Origin: Sarcocystis neurona
Taxonomy: Eukaryota; Apicomplexa; Conoidasida; Eucoccidiorida; Sarcocystidae
Assembly: GCA_000727475.1 (NCBI GenBank)
Contig: KL647288.1
Location: forward strand, 4,659,302-4,723,301
DNA: 64,000 nt
Direction of reading: 5' to 3'
Numbering within the stretch: position 1 is the stretch's first letter; each line of letters starts with the position of its first letter. A program made the translations under genes and the position numbers. Of this stretch, positions 36,501 through 42,904 are shown piece by piece. Below the pieces are notes generated by a model, which worked only from the letters and a program-made list of their open reading frames with translations, had not been told where the DNA came from and made no database searches.

Positions 36501-39168
36501 TGCTACTGCGTGTGCGATGGCTGCTGCCACCGCTGCTGCGTATGCGATGGCTGCTGCTTCTGCTGCAGGCCTTGTGGTGGTCAGAGCTGTTTAGCGGCAG
36601 GCCAGCGCTTGGGCGAAGCGTCTTCGGACTTCACTCGCGAGCGGCAGGGGAGACAGACAGTTTGCAGTCTTTCAGCAGCGACACGCCGCTGAAATTGCCA
36701 CTCGCTTCTGCGGCAACAAACGCCTATTTTGAAGGCTACGAGCCGCAGGGCATGCAGAAAGATAAGAGGGAATGGCTCGGTACGTCGTGTTACGCGCCTC
36801 TACATACCCACCTGCAGCGTGTGATCCTCGTGCATGCAGGAAGGGAGTTGCTGCTGCTGTTTTCCTTGCCGCTGAGAAGATTACTGCTACTGCTGCTGGT
36901 GCGGTTACAGTGTCCCCCCTGTCATTTCCACGGTCCCAGACGGTGCTGCTGTTTCTGCTACTGCAGCTGCTGCGCGCTTTCTCTGATGTTGCCGCTGTTG
37001 CTCTCTCTGTTTTGGCTGCTGTTTCTGCTGCTGCTGCTGCCACCGTCTCGCCTGCTGCGTTTGCTGCAGTCTCTGTGACGCTACTACCTAAGTCGTGTCG
37101 GTGGTTGCTGCCGCTGTGCGGCTTTTGATCTCTGGAATTCATCGCCGTTGCCTTGCGGTGTACGACTGCTGCTGCTACGAGCACCTGCGCTGCTGCTGGT
37201 TACTGCTGCGGCTGGTCTGCTGTTCCTTCTGCTCCTGCTCCTGCTGCTGCTGCTGTTGCGACTCTGGCGATGCACGCCATCGATACATGTAGAATATCTA
37301 TGTGTATCACTGCTCGTGTGCTGCTCTTGAATGATATGCTGCACAGATGTGTCTCTGTGTTGGTGGCTCTGACAGCGTTTCCAAATTTTATATATAGTGC
37401 ATAACAAAAGCCATGTACATACACAAATATAAACATACGAGTGGCTGTGCGTATTCGTCATATATGTATATGTACGAAAATGTGTTTCTTCGGAGTGTGC
37501 GTATACGCGGGGCTACGTACACGTGTGGGCTTTATATGCTGCTGCGGAATTCTGACACGTGCACAAGCGCTGAGGACCTGCAGAGCGGAGGCAGAGAATT
37601 GGGGTTTTGCTCGGTACAATTTTGTTCAATTCGGGAAAAGGACAGCAAGAATTCATGCTTCTTTTTTCCCCTGTTGTCTAATTAGAGCGTTTTACTCAAA
37701 AATTCAACGTTGCGTCTCAAGCACTGCAGTTCCTTTTCCGTGTGGACGTATTTTGGAGTGTAAACCCATGCGTACACCTTCTCCGTCTGTACGTTTTACT
37801 GCTCATACAGGGGCACATGCATATATATACATACATTTTGGGTCGTATATATATATATATAGCTAAGGTTGCACGCGTGCGTACGTACGAATACATTATC
37901 ACGTGTACGCGTATCTGCGTGTATTCACAGATATGCGTGTATGCGTTTGAGGACTCCCACAGTCACGAGGGTATCGTATCTCCTATTCCTCATCAATCCT
38001 TTTAAAACATGTGTAAGCGTTCACGCTTAGGAAAGAAGCATGTTCAAAGCAGCGCACTGGTGGAAACCTTCGAAACCTGAATACACTGATGTCTGCAACG
38101 TCCGTCTCTGCAGATGTAGACGTCATAGACATGACGTGGCTGGGGCACAACGTGCATGCCATGAGGCATTCGTACTGGTCTCTGAATCGAGAAATCATTG
38201 AGGACTTACGGTAAGAAGTGACTATTTTAAGCGCAGCGTTTCCACTATCATTTCAAACGTTTCTGCAGCTAGCGAATCCCTCTCGTGACGCTTGGACATT
38301 TTCTGCTGTAGACGTTCTTTTCAATTTTTCTGACGTGCCGCGTTGCGTCAGTCCACTGCGGTGTGCTGGCTGGTGGTCCTCATGCCGCAGTGTTACAAAC
38401 ACGACAACAGTAACACTCCTTGACGGTGTAGTATGCCAGCGTTGACGGTGTAGTATGCCAGCGTTGACGGTGTAGTATGCCAGCGTTGATGCAGAGGTAG
38501 AGACACTTATTTTCAAATACACAAATGCATGGTGAGTGCGAGTATTTGTAGCTGTACGCGGAAACAATATAGAGATTGCGTTTCTTGGATCCTCGTATGC
38601 CTTCCGTTGACTTCACAAAAGAAGTTGCTTTTTGCGTTATTGTACCCAAGCGTGCTGCGTTCCTTTCTCTTCACCTGGAGATGACTCTGTGCCGTCGCTG
38701 CTGTCCCTATTTGCACGTTCCCGTCAGGCACACGTGTATGCGCGTAAGTACTTGTGATTGAATACGCATATAGCGCATGTGGAATTTTCTAAAAGGTTTT
38801 TTTCTACGCAACCTTGCAGAACACACCGGATAATACTTTTGTGAAGTGCTTTTATTGAATAAATTTCTTTATCAGCTCAGTACTATTATAATGGCTCGAA
38901 AGTTCGCCACGTAATTCTCCAACATATATACATATATACATGTATATACGTTTGTGTCCCTGTGTGGAATGATGCTGTTCGGATGAAGGTGGCTCACGCG
39001 GGTCTCTTATCCTGATTTGTATGGGGCGGTGCCATCATCAGAGAGCTCGTTGTAACGCGGAAACGGGCGAGTCAGCGGACCTCTCGGCTGGACAGACGAG
39101 AAGGCAACGTTTGGGTCTACCGAGTGGCCCCCTCTTCATTAACCTCAATATTTGATAGCGATATATGA
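9396..39168 (+). CDS. Whole gene: multi-pass membrane, MORN-like, DUF900 alpha/beta hydrolase (18-exon model)
   Basis: Span of one reconstructed gene. Exons: 9396-12504, 13910-14227, 15313-15429, 16956-17187, 18343-18413, 19523-19586, 21389-21461, 23384-23444, 26043-26349, 27648-27791, 27990-28200, 29447-29729, 32034-32115, 33191-33344, 35268-35330, 36569-36779, 38114-38210, 39042-39168. Every junction is GT-AG and phase-compatible, and the total is 5,724 nt (1,907 residues). Order of parts: low-complexity Ala/Gln/Ser/charged region (1 to about 800), four hydrophobic helices (about 850-986), MORN-like repeat (about 1100-1150), linker with further hydrophobic stretches and a charged insert (about 1360-1450), then the hydrolase core (about 1570-1865). 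DUF900 proteins are predicted serine hydrolases of unknown substrate. Here HGYN is the expected oxyanion region, Ser in AHSMGS the nucleophile, Asp in CDAHDG the probable acid, and a His near the C-terminus the base. An in-frame TGA 27 nt upstream supports the start at 9396. Cellular site and substrate are unknown; membrane location is inferred from the helices. Exons 5-7, 10, the 5' edges of 11 and 14, and 18 are the weakest parts. Confidence 0.8.
12505..13909 (+). other. Intron 1 of the hydrolase gene, pyrimidine-rich
   Basis: Mostly C/T on the sense strand with CTG/CTT/TTCTTC runs (for example 13800-13835). The Leu/Ser/Cys-rich ORFs visible in it are frame shadows of this composition. Flanked by GTGAGA and CTGCTGCAG. 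Confidence 0.7.
13910..14227 (+). CDS. Hydrolase gene exon 2: acidic stretch and MORN-like repeat
   Basis: Residues 1037-1142. The acceptor is a strong pyrimidine tract ending CTGCTGCAG. The exon starts Gly/Ala, then six Glu, then a short hydrophobic patch (YWSWYLYLLHLLGL). It then carries a MORN-type pattern: FYVGQVDSQDRPHGFGRW and ESLVGYWNHG, i.e. Y-x-G, P-x-G-x-G and G-x-W-x-x-G spacing. The donor CACG|GTCGGT is weak but phase 1 fits the next exon, giving an uninterrupted WNHGVPVGAF. Confidence 0.85.
14540..15720. repeat. YR-alternating TA/TG/ACGT microsatellites in introns 2 and 3
   Basis: Tracts of alternating purine and pyrimidine at 14540-14660 and 15505-15680, made of TATATATGTATA-type units. 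No coding frame. Confidence 0.7.
15313..15429 (+). CDS. Hydrolase gene exon 3
   Basis: Residues 1143-1181, beginning GVPVGAFKSREFGTGSGF, which completes the MORN-like unit started in exon 2. Acceptor GGTGCTGCAG, donor TTTG|GTAACA. The frame is phase 1 on both sides. Confidence 0.85.
16956..17187 (+). CDS. Hydrolase gene exon 4
   Basis: About residues 1182-1258. Reads LGDAECCVSGAFFRTFPRV and later VGQVGTLYCGAPVGELSYFY, clearly non-repetitive protein. Acceptor GATGCACAG, donor ACAG|GTAGCC (phase 2). An overlapping ORF from 16921 in another frame is a shadow. No named domain recognised; it bridges the MORN-like region and the small linker exons. Confidence 0.85.
18343..18413 (+). CDS. Hydrolase gene exon 5 (71 nt)
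   Basis: About residues 1259-1282, reading MYPPRGRRGSENLLAIPLSE. Acceptor CCCTGCTGCAG, donor TCCC|GTAAGG. Phase 2 in and phase 1 out agree with the flanking exons. It is small and motif-free, so support rests on splice sites and phase. Confidence 0.55.
18487..18595. repeat. 18-bp tandem repeats, 4 plus 2 copies, in intron 5
   Basis: The unit TCCATTTCTTCGTCCGTC occurs four times, followed by two copies of the related 18-mer TCTATTTTATTTTCTGTC. On the opposite strand the first block reads as METDEE repeats, but it lies inside an intron and has no start context. Confidence 0.85.
19080..20260. repeat. Long YR-alternating microsatellite block (introns 5 and 6), interrupted by exon 6
   Basis: Nearly continuous TATATG/TGTATG/ACGTGT alternation at 19080-19460 and 19800-20240. 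Within it a degenerate unit GTGAAGAGGGAATTTTAAGA (19241) recurs at 19371 as GTGAAGAGGAAAATTCAAGA, a period of about 130 bp. Confidence 0.75.
19523..19586 (+). CDS. Hydrolase gene exon 6 (64 nt), hydrophobic
   Basis: About residues 1283-1303: VLVWLCGALAFLLWW, long enough for a membrane helix or a buried strand-helix. Acceptor CTCCCGTGCAG, donor CTTC|GTAGAG. Phases fit both neighbours. Another frame here is also open, so this exon is tentative. Confidence 0.4.
20783..21070. repeat. Degenerate tandem repeat, about 90-bp period, three copies (intron 6)
   Basis: Blocks starting ACTCCTCTTTCTCTCTCTG (20783), GTCCTCTTATTTTATCTCTC (20874) and GCCCTCTTATTCTCTCTCTG (20963) are each followed by a TA/TG alternating segment with ACACATGTG or ACATATGT. 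Confidence 0.65.
21389..21461 (+). CDS. Hydrolase gene exon 7 (73 nt)
   Basis: About residues 1304-1328: QQGSSSSTRRCRAVGSFTED then MDVV. Acceptor CTTGAATTTTAG, donor GTG|GTAGGT. Phase 2 in and phase 0 out agree with exons 6 and 8. No motif. Confidence 0.5.
21600..22060. repeat. CTG/GCT repeat tract in intron 7, first block
   Basis: Runs of CTGCTGCTG with CTC and CCG interruptions, read as poly-Leu on + and poly-Ala or Gln on -. No splice-consistent frame connects these to exons 7 or 8. Confidence 0.75.
22735..23215. repeat. CTG array in intron 7, 15-18-bp units
   Basis: About 250 bp (22735-22985) of near-perfect units such as CTGCTGCTGCTGCTCTCG, then a degenerate continuation to about 23215. 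All three sense frames are open through most of it (Leu, Cys/Ser or Ala-type peptides), which explains several long spurious ORFs. Confidence 0.85.
23384..23444 (+). CDS. Hydrolase gene exon 8 (61 nt)
   Basis: Residues 1329-1348: LPNFGIVYNTEVHITVDRER. Acceptor CGACTGCTGCAG directly after the CTG-rich part of the intron, donor CGAG|GTACTT. The amphipathic alternating pattern looks like beta strands. Phase 0 in, phase 1 out. Confidence 0.7.
23560..25020. repeat. YR-alternating microsatellite block in intron 8
   Basis: Dense TATATATA, TACGTATA and TGTATATG tracts, for example 23742-23766, 24460-24485 and 24900-24990. Confidence 0.7.
25860..25990. repeat. 15-bp tandem repeat (CTGCTGCTGTGCTCT-type) in intron 8
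   Basis: About eight copies of a CTG-rich 15-mer ending TGCTC, just upstream of exon 9. The minus strand reads SSSRAQQQQ repeats; treated as non-coding. Confidence 0.75.
26043..26349 (+). CDS. Hydrolase gene exon 9: strand-like start and a highly charged insert
   Basis: Residues 1349-1450. Starts GLYIAGWVPYSGLAVLEG, a clean continuation of exon 8, after acceptor TCTCCCCGCAG. It then becomes an Arg/Glu/Lys/Gln-rich insert with a run of ten Glu. Donor CAGCA|GTACGT (phase 2). A second frame over 26100-26358 is also open and protein-like (it includes AEFIQPPQVDTS), so the 3' half and the exact donor are uncertain. Confidence 0.6.
26900..27400. repeat. YR-alternating microsatellites in intron 9
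   Basis: TA runs at 26990-27005, 27147-27165, 27270-27287 and 27310-27327, with TGTGT/ACACA edges. A further (AC)n-(TA)n tract lies at 26432-26480. Confidence 0.7.
27648..27791 (+). CDS. Hydrolase gene exon 10 (tentative)
   Basis: About residues 1451-1498: VPDVSSVDTGPEEASSKERD and EQFDMTGPVSADEHANRAK, acidic and low in hydrophobics. Acceptor CGCCCTGCAG, donor AAGGC|GTGATT (weak). A second acceptor at 27628 would change the phase. The frame hits TGA at 27793, so an intron is required before exon 11. Confidence 0.42.
27990..28200 (+). CDS. Hydrolase gene exon 11: poly-Ala run then conserved-looking block before the catalytic domain
   Basis: Residues about 1499-1569. The 3' part is certain: EKQPTTQPEDPLAPDYDPI then NGFEWVG, ending at a perfect donor GGT|GTAAGT (phase 0). 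The 5' edge is uncertain. Starts at 27942 or 27990 both fit phase 2, and GCT repeats encode Ala runs near the start. The upstream frame is closed by TAG at 27931. Confidence 0.7.
28201..29446 (+). other. Intron 11, 1.2 kb of almost pure pyrimidine on the sense strand
   Basis: C/T-dominated throughout (CTTCTTCTT, TCTCCTTTC and similar). Large ORFs on both strands here (Ser/Leu/Phe-rich on +, Lys/Arg/Glu-rich on -) are products of this bias. It separates exon 11 from the catalytic-domain exon 12. Confidence 0.75.
29447..29729 (+). CDS. Hydrolase gene exon 12: start of DUF900-type alpha/beta hydrolase core
   Basis: Residues 1570-1663. Contains the strand-plus-loop IPEVLVFVHGYNTN (residues 1587-1600). 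HGYN is the oxyanion/first-turn motif of DUF900 proteins. FTWPAGQN and the helix AFRNLIVALRDCG follow, as expected just before the nucleophile strand. Acceptor TTTCTCGCAG, donor TGCG|GTGAGG. This is the strongest homology signal in the gene. Confidence 0.95.
30171..30420. repeat. 125-bp tandem duplication in intron 12
   Basis: GGAGTAGCTGAGATATACGA at 30171 recurs as GGAGTAGCTGAGTTATAAGA at 30296. Both copies continue with ACTGTCTGCA, AGACGTATA and a GAAGCA-AGAG block. Confidence 0.7.
30842..31320. repeat. Degenerate tandem repeat, about 200-bp period, three copies (intron 12)
   Basis: Copies start CAGGGAAAGAAGCGGAGA (30842), CAGGGAATGAAGCGGAGA (31040) and CAAGGAAGCGAAGAGAG (31258). Each has a CACGTA-TCTTGT/TTTTGT pyrimidine core, then TA and GATA tracts. 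Confidence 0.65.
31580..31960. repeat. YR-alternating microsatellites immediately upstream of exon 13
   Basis: TATATATG, ACATGTGTACTT and GTGTGTATATATATA tracts, with a partial internal repeat of the phrase ATGTACATGTGTACTT at 31727 and 31786. Confidence 0.6.
32034..32115 (+). CDS. Hydrolase gene exon 13: nucleophile elbow
   Basis: Residues 1664-1690: VRQVHIMAHSMGSRLLLGSL. AHSMGS is the nucleophile-elbow variant typical of DUF900 (A in place of the first G of GxSxG), with the catalytic Ser at about residue 1674. Acceptor CTTGCTGCAG, donor GAGG|GTGGGG. It lies 2.3 kb downstream of exon 12, across TA/TG microsatellite. Confidence 0.92.
33191..33344 (+). CDS. Hydrolase gene exon 14
   Basis: Residues about 1691-1742. 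The certain part reads DLMHLITLIFLNPEYYVDDF, a core strand followed by a loop. Two acceptors fit the phase: one ending at 33190 (adds MRRMCDACRSLF, with a CxxC) and a better pyrimidine-flanked one ending at 33223. Donor CGA|GTACGG (phase 0). Confidence 0.8.
33480..34330. repeat. CTG/GCT-rich tract in intron 14
   Basis: About 850 bp of CTGCTG/TTGCTG with pyrimidine interruptions; open in several frames on both strands (poly-Leu, poly-Gln, poly-Ser). No splice-consistent exon found in it. Confidence 0.75.
35268..35330 (+). CDS. Hydrolase gene exon 15: probable catalytic acid
   Basis: Residues 1743-1763: YPFLRQYCSNLSIFCDAHDG. In DUF900 hydrolases the strand after the Ser ends in an Asp followed by D-G/A-L; here CDAHDG joins AL at the start of exon 16. 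Acceptor TACTTTTCAG, donor GGC|GTGAGT, phase 0 on both sides. Confidence 0.9.
36569..36779 (+). CDS. Hydrolase gene exon 16
   Basis: Residues 1764-1833: ALWWSELFSGRPALGRSVFG, then a polar insert, then YFEGYEPQGMQKDKREWL. The ALxxS and R-xG pattern after DG matches DUF900 organisation. Acceptor CTTCTGCTGCAG, donor CTCG|GTACGT (phase 1). The CTG-rich sequence before it is intronic. Confidence 0.9.
36830..37270. repeat. CTG/GCT-rich tract in intron 16
   Basis: CTGCTG runs with GTTGCT interruptions, following the donor of exon 16 at 36780. A similar short tract (36400-36568) precedes exon 16. Confidence 0.7.
38114..38210 (+). CDS. Hydrolase gene exon 17: C-terminal catalytic His region
   Basis: Residues 1834-1865: DVDVIDMTWLGHNVHAMRHS, then YW and EIIEDLR. 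DUF900 proteins end with V-D-V-I-D and a His-containing GH-S-Y segment followed by a DL helix. Here both WLGH and RHSYW carry candidate catalytic His residues. Acceptor TCTCTGCAG, donor CG|GTAAGA. If not spliced, translation stops at the TAA formed by CGG-TAA, giving a protein ending EDLR. Confidence 0.93.
38420..38485. repeat. 22-bp perfect tandem triplication in intron 17
   Basis: Three exact copies (38420-38441, 38442-38463, 38464-38485) of a 22-mer beginning TTGACGGTGTAGTATGCC. It is unlike the AT or CTG microsatellites elsewhere in the gene. Confidence 0.9.
39042..39168 (+). CDS. Hydrolase gene exon 18: C-terminal tail and stop
   Basis: Residues 1866-1907: ELVVTRKRASQRTSRLDRRE, GNVWVYRVAPSS, ending FDSDI before TGA 39166-39168. 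The acceptor CATCATCAG lacks a long pyrimidine tract. Phase 2 fits exon 17, the resulting EDLR-ELVV is natural, and the frame stays open to the stop. The alternative is termination in exon 17. Confidence 0.7.
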
Positions 39169-42100
39169 TTTCCTGAATTCGATAGTGAGTTGTCGTGCGC
39201 ATCAGCGTGCTGCGGAGTCCCGCAGCGTATCACCTGGACTAGAATCACTGCTGTGCGCGATTGCCGCCGCAAATCAAGGGGCACGCGTGCGTGTCTGCGT
39301 TCGTGAACTTCCTTAGCACGTAGGTTAGATTCTCTATCTTTGCCAGCAGTGCTCGAGAGGACAATTGTTAGAGTTTTCATTTCTTGGTGATGGTGTCGTG
39401 CCTGCCGTGCAACATTTTATTGACTCTGTAGGTCAGAAATAATAAACGAACGACTACAGCTGTAGAAGTCCGCCATAGGTTGGCTGCCTGTGGCATCTGC
39501 CGATATCTACGACTGCATCTCTAGCTCGTGTTGTATTCCATATAGCATGTACATGTATGTGTATATGTACTTGTGCGTGCACAGCTCTGACAAAACGAGA
39601 AAACAGAACACTGGCCACGACAGGGCACCACCTGAATAGAAGAGAGCTGCGATACATGTATCTATGTATATCCCTCTTGGCATCTATCCGCCTTTAGGAG
39701 CAAGACGCAGGGTTTTGGGGGACACAGCATTGACGGAACATAATAAGTTGTCGCTAGTCATCCTGAACTGTAATAGGTGGCGGCGGCCACAAACACACTT
39801 TATTCACTGAGTACGTATTCGTGTGCGGGTTATCACATGTGCCTACAGGAACATACACACATGCGCATATATATGTGTAGGTGTAGATACATACATAAAT
39901 GTGTAATGCGCTTGCGTACGTATTCGTGCGTAGCTGTACGTGTGTGGCGTATAGATGCCTTAAACGCGGGCTCAACCGTGTGTGAATTTGCTGTCAATTT
40001 GGTACGGTGCATGCGGATAAAGCGGTCTGCGGGCATTTAGAGAAAAGCGACTACGCAGCATTACGTACGTAATTCTCTGGTTTTTTGAGAAACCGTGTTC
40101 TGTTGTCGGCTGTGCAGTAAGAGTGAAAAGCGGGTGTACACGTTCATTACTTTTACGAACCACAGCGTGACGAAAAACGACGGGCAAGCTCCAGGCTCGA
40201 GGACGTCTACTTCGTTCGACGATTCCGTGTTCGAGCATCATCCCGTGCTCGTGCATCAGAAATGCATGTGTTCTGGTGGTAGTCACTTTCTGAGAGATTA
40301 GACCTGTTACAAAGTAAAACGCTCCAAAGCGCCTACGCTGTTTCTTCGTAGGTATTCATACCATCTCTGCAGCAAACAAGCGCGTGGCAAAGCGTCAGAG
40401 CCGCCGTGACTTTCCTCAATACGAGCGCGTGCTCAGAACTAGTCAAAGGGGGGACTACACATACATTTACGGAGTGGACGCCTGATCGTGTATTTGGACG
40501 ACGCTGGTACAACACCTACCCGATTATCACTGATAAGTGTAGTAATCTGCCGACGCTAATGCGGACAACGTTTTAGATGATATTAATTGTCCTTGCGTGA
40601 CGTCACATAGATGAAGATCGGAAAGAGCTCCTATTGCCCAGCGCCTCGACCACTCTCGGGCCGGCATTCTGCTGTACCACCTACTCTGTCCCTCATCATT
40701 CCACGTCTGTACTTTGAGTAATTTACGCATCGCTACTTCATCGAACAATATTATTGATTTCGTGGCGTTACGGTCGTTTTGGAGCTTCGTTGTGAATAAC
40801 CGTTGCGTCGCGGCGCGCTTGACTGCGAGCAAGTCATTTCTCGAGCTCTCGCAGCTGCCATTTTGACGCCATTTACGGAATGCCAACAAACCGAAGCGCG
40901 TGCGGTGAATAAGCCTACACGGCAAGTTCGCAAATGACGTGATGTGATTAGATGAACGTGTGGCCGCGACAAAACTCCGCACCTCAGTTGCTCCCGGTAA
41001 TTCTTGAGGCGTGAAGATCTCCTGAGAGCATCGTCAGATCAATAGTGCAACGATCACTACACATTTGTCCTTGCAATACTGGTGGCCATCTGCGTCTCGC
41101 AAGTAAGATGTTTCTACTGATGTCTCAAGGTGGGCGGCGAAACTACGCAGTATTAGAAGATGCGCCAAAGTGAACTGCGTTCCTACCTCTGCATCTCTGA
41201 ATGTGCCAATCGAGTGGGGCTCCCGCTTCTGAGCAAGGAGCTCCTCACTAATAAAATAACCTGCAGAAAAACAAGTTTCCACGCAGGCAGTGATGCAAGG
41301 GAAATGCAAATAGCGGGAACGCAGGTGCCGCACCTTCGTCGTCTTCATCATTTTCAGGCTCCACCTCCACAATCTAAAAGGAAGTCCCGTTCTATGGGGT
41401 TATTCAGCACTGGGAATATTTGGGAGTGAACTTACTAGGCCGGCCACCCCCTGGTCAGGCAATCTGAGTAGGTTCTCGGTCGTCTAGTTAGTCGCAATAC
41501 CGTAGCCATTTTTCGGTATTCAGCGAGCTGAACTGCTAATAGTTTTCTAACAAGTATACCTCCAAAGTTGCAGAGTTCTCCTCAACTTTGAGCGATGCTG
41601 CGGTCCGTGAGAGGCTCGCCAACAGAATGCACCCCAGCGCCAACAAGGGTCTATTAGGCATTGTCTCGTCACGATTAATTTACAGACTGTGATAGGTTAG
41701 AGAAGGTGCCTGCTTGTCACATTAAAACTGCACAGCTCTTCCATTCAGAGAAGCGCCTGTGTTCAACCAATCCTGGTGGCTGGCCCACTGTGAGGCGGTC
41801 CCCGGCCTGACTGTGCAAAAGCGAAGAGAGCCAAATCCTGAGGGGTACGTACACTACAAAACCATTCCTTCAGTATAAGCCCACAGCTAGCGATCCTGCG
41901 AGTGATCCTGCGAGTGTGCAACAAGTCCCGTGGAGCTGGGTACTCTACGGCTTCCCTCGTACAAGCGCGTAGATGGGGTGCGTTGTGAGATACAGAGCTT
42001 GCGGGACTGAGAAGTCGTTTCGGCACTCGAGGAGGTGCCTACGCGGCCAGCGATAGCCACCACCCGGGAATCGCGATGAACAAACACTGGCCGAGACTCT

Positions 42101-42346
42101 TCTGTTCTGCGGAAGCACTGCGTCTGCGCTTTTTTTCCACAAAAAATCAGATTTGTCGAGTTCTAAGCTCGACAGCACTGACACCAGAGACTTTTGTACT
42201 CAAAAGCTTCCAAACAAAGTAACGTGGAGCCTATTCCAATATTGTAGTGCCGGCAAATACCACGCGGTACAGTTGCTTCATCCAGTTTTGCAGGTTTATT
42301 AATTCGTAGTTTCCGTCTCGTGTTAAATGGCTCTGATGCATCTACG
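39169..42346. other. Intergenic; no supported gene
   Basis: Unlike the hydrolase introns, this stretch is mostly complex sequence with few microsatellites (short TA tract at 38935-38950, just outside). A 151-codon minus-strand ORF at 40527-40982 has ordinary composition but no recognisable motif or splice context. A 12-bp direct repeat (GATCCTGCGAGT) sits at 41891-41914. Confidence 0.45.
40527..40982 (-). CDS. Hypothetical ORF, 151 codons
   Basis: Open frame on the minus strand, start at 40982, ending near 40527. The product is Arg/Ser/Leu-rich, includes FGLLAFRKWRQNG and WSRRWAIGALSDLHL, and has no domain I recognise. It stands alone between two + strand genes. It could be an exon or a chance ORF. 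Confidence 0.22.
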   Translation of the reverse strand: MRSFVAATRSSNHITSFANLPCRLIHRTRFGLLAFRKWRQNGSCESSRNDLLAVKRAATQRLFTTKLQNDRNATKSIILFDEVAMRKLLKVQTWNDEGQSRWYSRMPAREWSRRWAIGALSDLHLCDVTQGQLISSKTLSALASADYYTYQ

Positions 42347-42688
42347 ATGATAAAATTCAACCTTCTCCCTTTCCTCTTCGGCGCCGTAGTAGGCTTGCTT
42401 CTTGCTACGGCGTCGGCGGTCTACGAAGACAGTCCGCAATGGGTGCACGATATGCGCATTCACCGCGTTCATGAACTAAAGCGCCGCATCGAAGAGGTAC
42501 TACGTTTACTGACACTGCATGACAGGTACTTATATTCAGAGAGTGAAACGCTTCTCTCCAGAGGGAAAAAGGCCGCCTGCTGCCGAGCGATACGGCAAAA
42601 GACGAGGCATATCTCAAGGAGGTACTTCTTCAACTGGGAGCCGAGGAAATCAAGTAAATCTATACTATATCAAAGTGCTACCCCGTAA
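42347..42688 (+). CDS. Putative secreted-protein exon with N-terminal signal peptide
   Basis: From ATG 42347 the frame begins MIKFNLLPFLFGAVVGLLLA, a classic signal peptide with likely cleavage after ATASA, followed by a charged helix (HRVHELKRRIEE). Donor-like GAAGAG|GTACTA at 42496 and GACAG|GTACTT at 42524 suggest the exon ends early and the frame to 42688 is read-through. The third frame over 42540-42653 is also protein-like (RVKRFSPEGKRPPAAERYG). A hydrophobic segment follows at 42748. Together they suggest a small secreted or type I membrane protein, or the 5' end of the large gene starting by 44987. No family recognised. Confidence 0.45.
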   Translation: MIKFNLLPFLFGAVVGLLLATASAVYEDSPQWVHDMRIHRVHELKRRIEEVLRLLTLHDRYLYSESETLLSRGKKAACCRAIRQKTRHISRRYFFNWEPRKSSKSILYQSATP

Positions 42689-42747
42689 GAATTAAACCAA
42701 CGCCATTTAACGCTCGCCACCGGTGGAAGCAGAGCTCAAGACTACCA

Positions 42748-42873
42748 GCGGTCGCTTGGCCTTCTTGGGGCGCTTGTGGTGATGGTGGTCGTCGTCCTCT
42801 TCCTCGCAATATCAGGCGTAAGTCAAGCCACTTGTTTGCCTCCGTAAAAATACTTATTAAGCCCACCATTACC
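42748..42873 (+). CDS. Possible transmembrane exon(s) of the gene starting at 42347
   Basis: Frame beginning at CGG 42748 reads RSLGLLGALVVMVVVVLFLA then ISG. Translation stops shortly after a strong donor ISG|GTAAGT (42835). A candidate next exon at about 42875 reads MRRTRKRIR, a basic stop-transfer-like tail, ending at AG|GTAAGA. Signal peptide, single helix and Arg-rich flank is the layout of several coccidian dense-granule proteins; the resemblance is topological only. Confidence 0.35.
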
Positions 42874-42904
42874 AGATGAGGAGGACTAGGAAACGAATCA
42901 GGTA

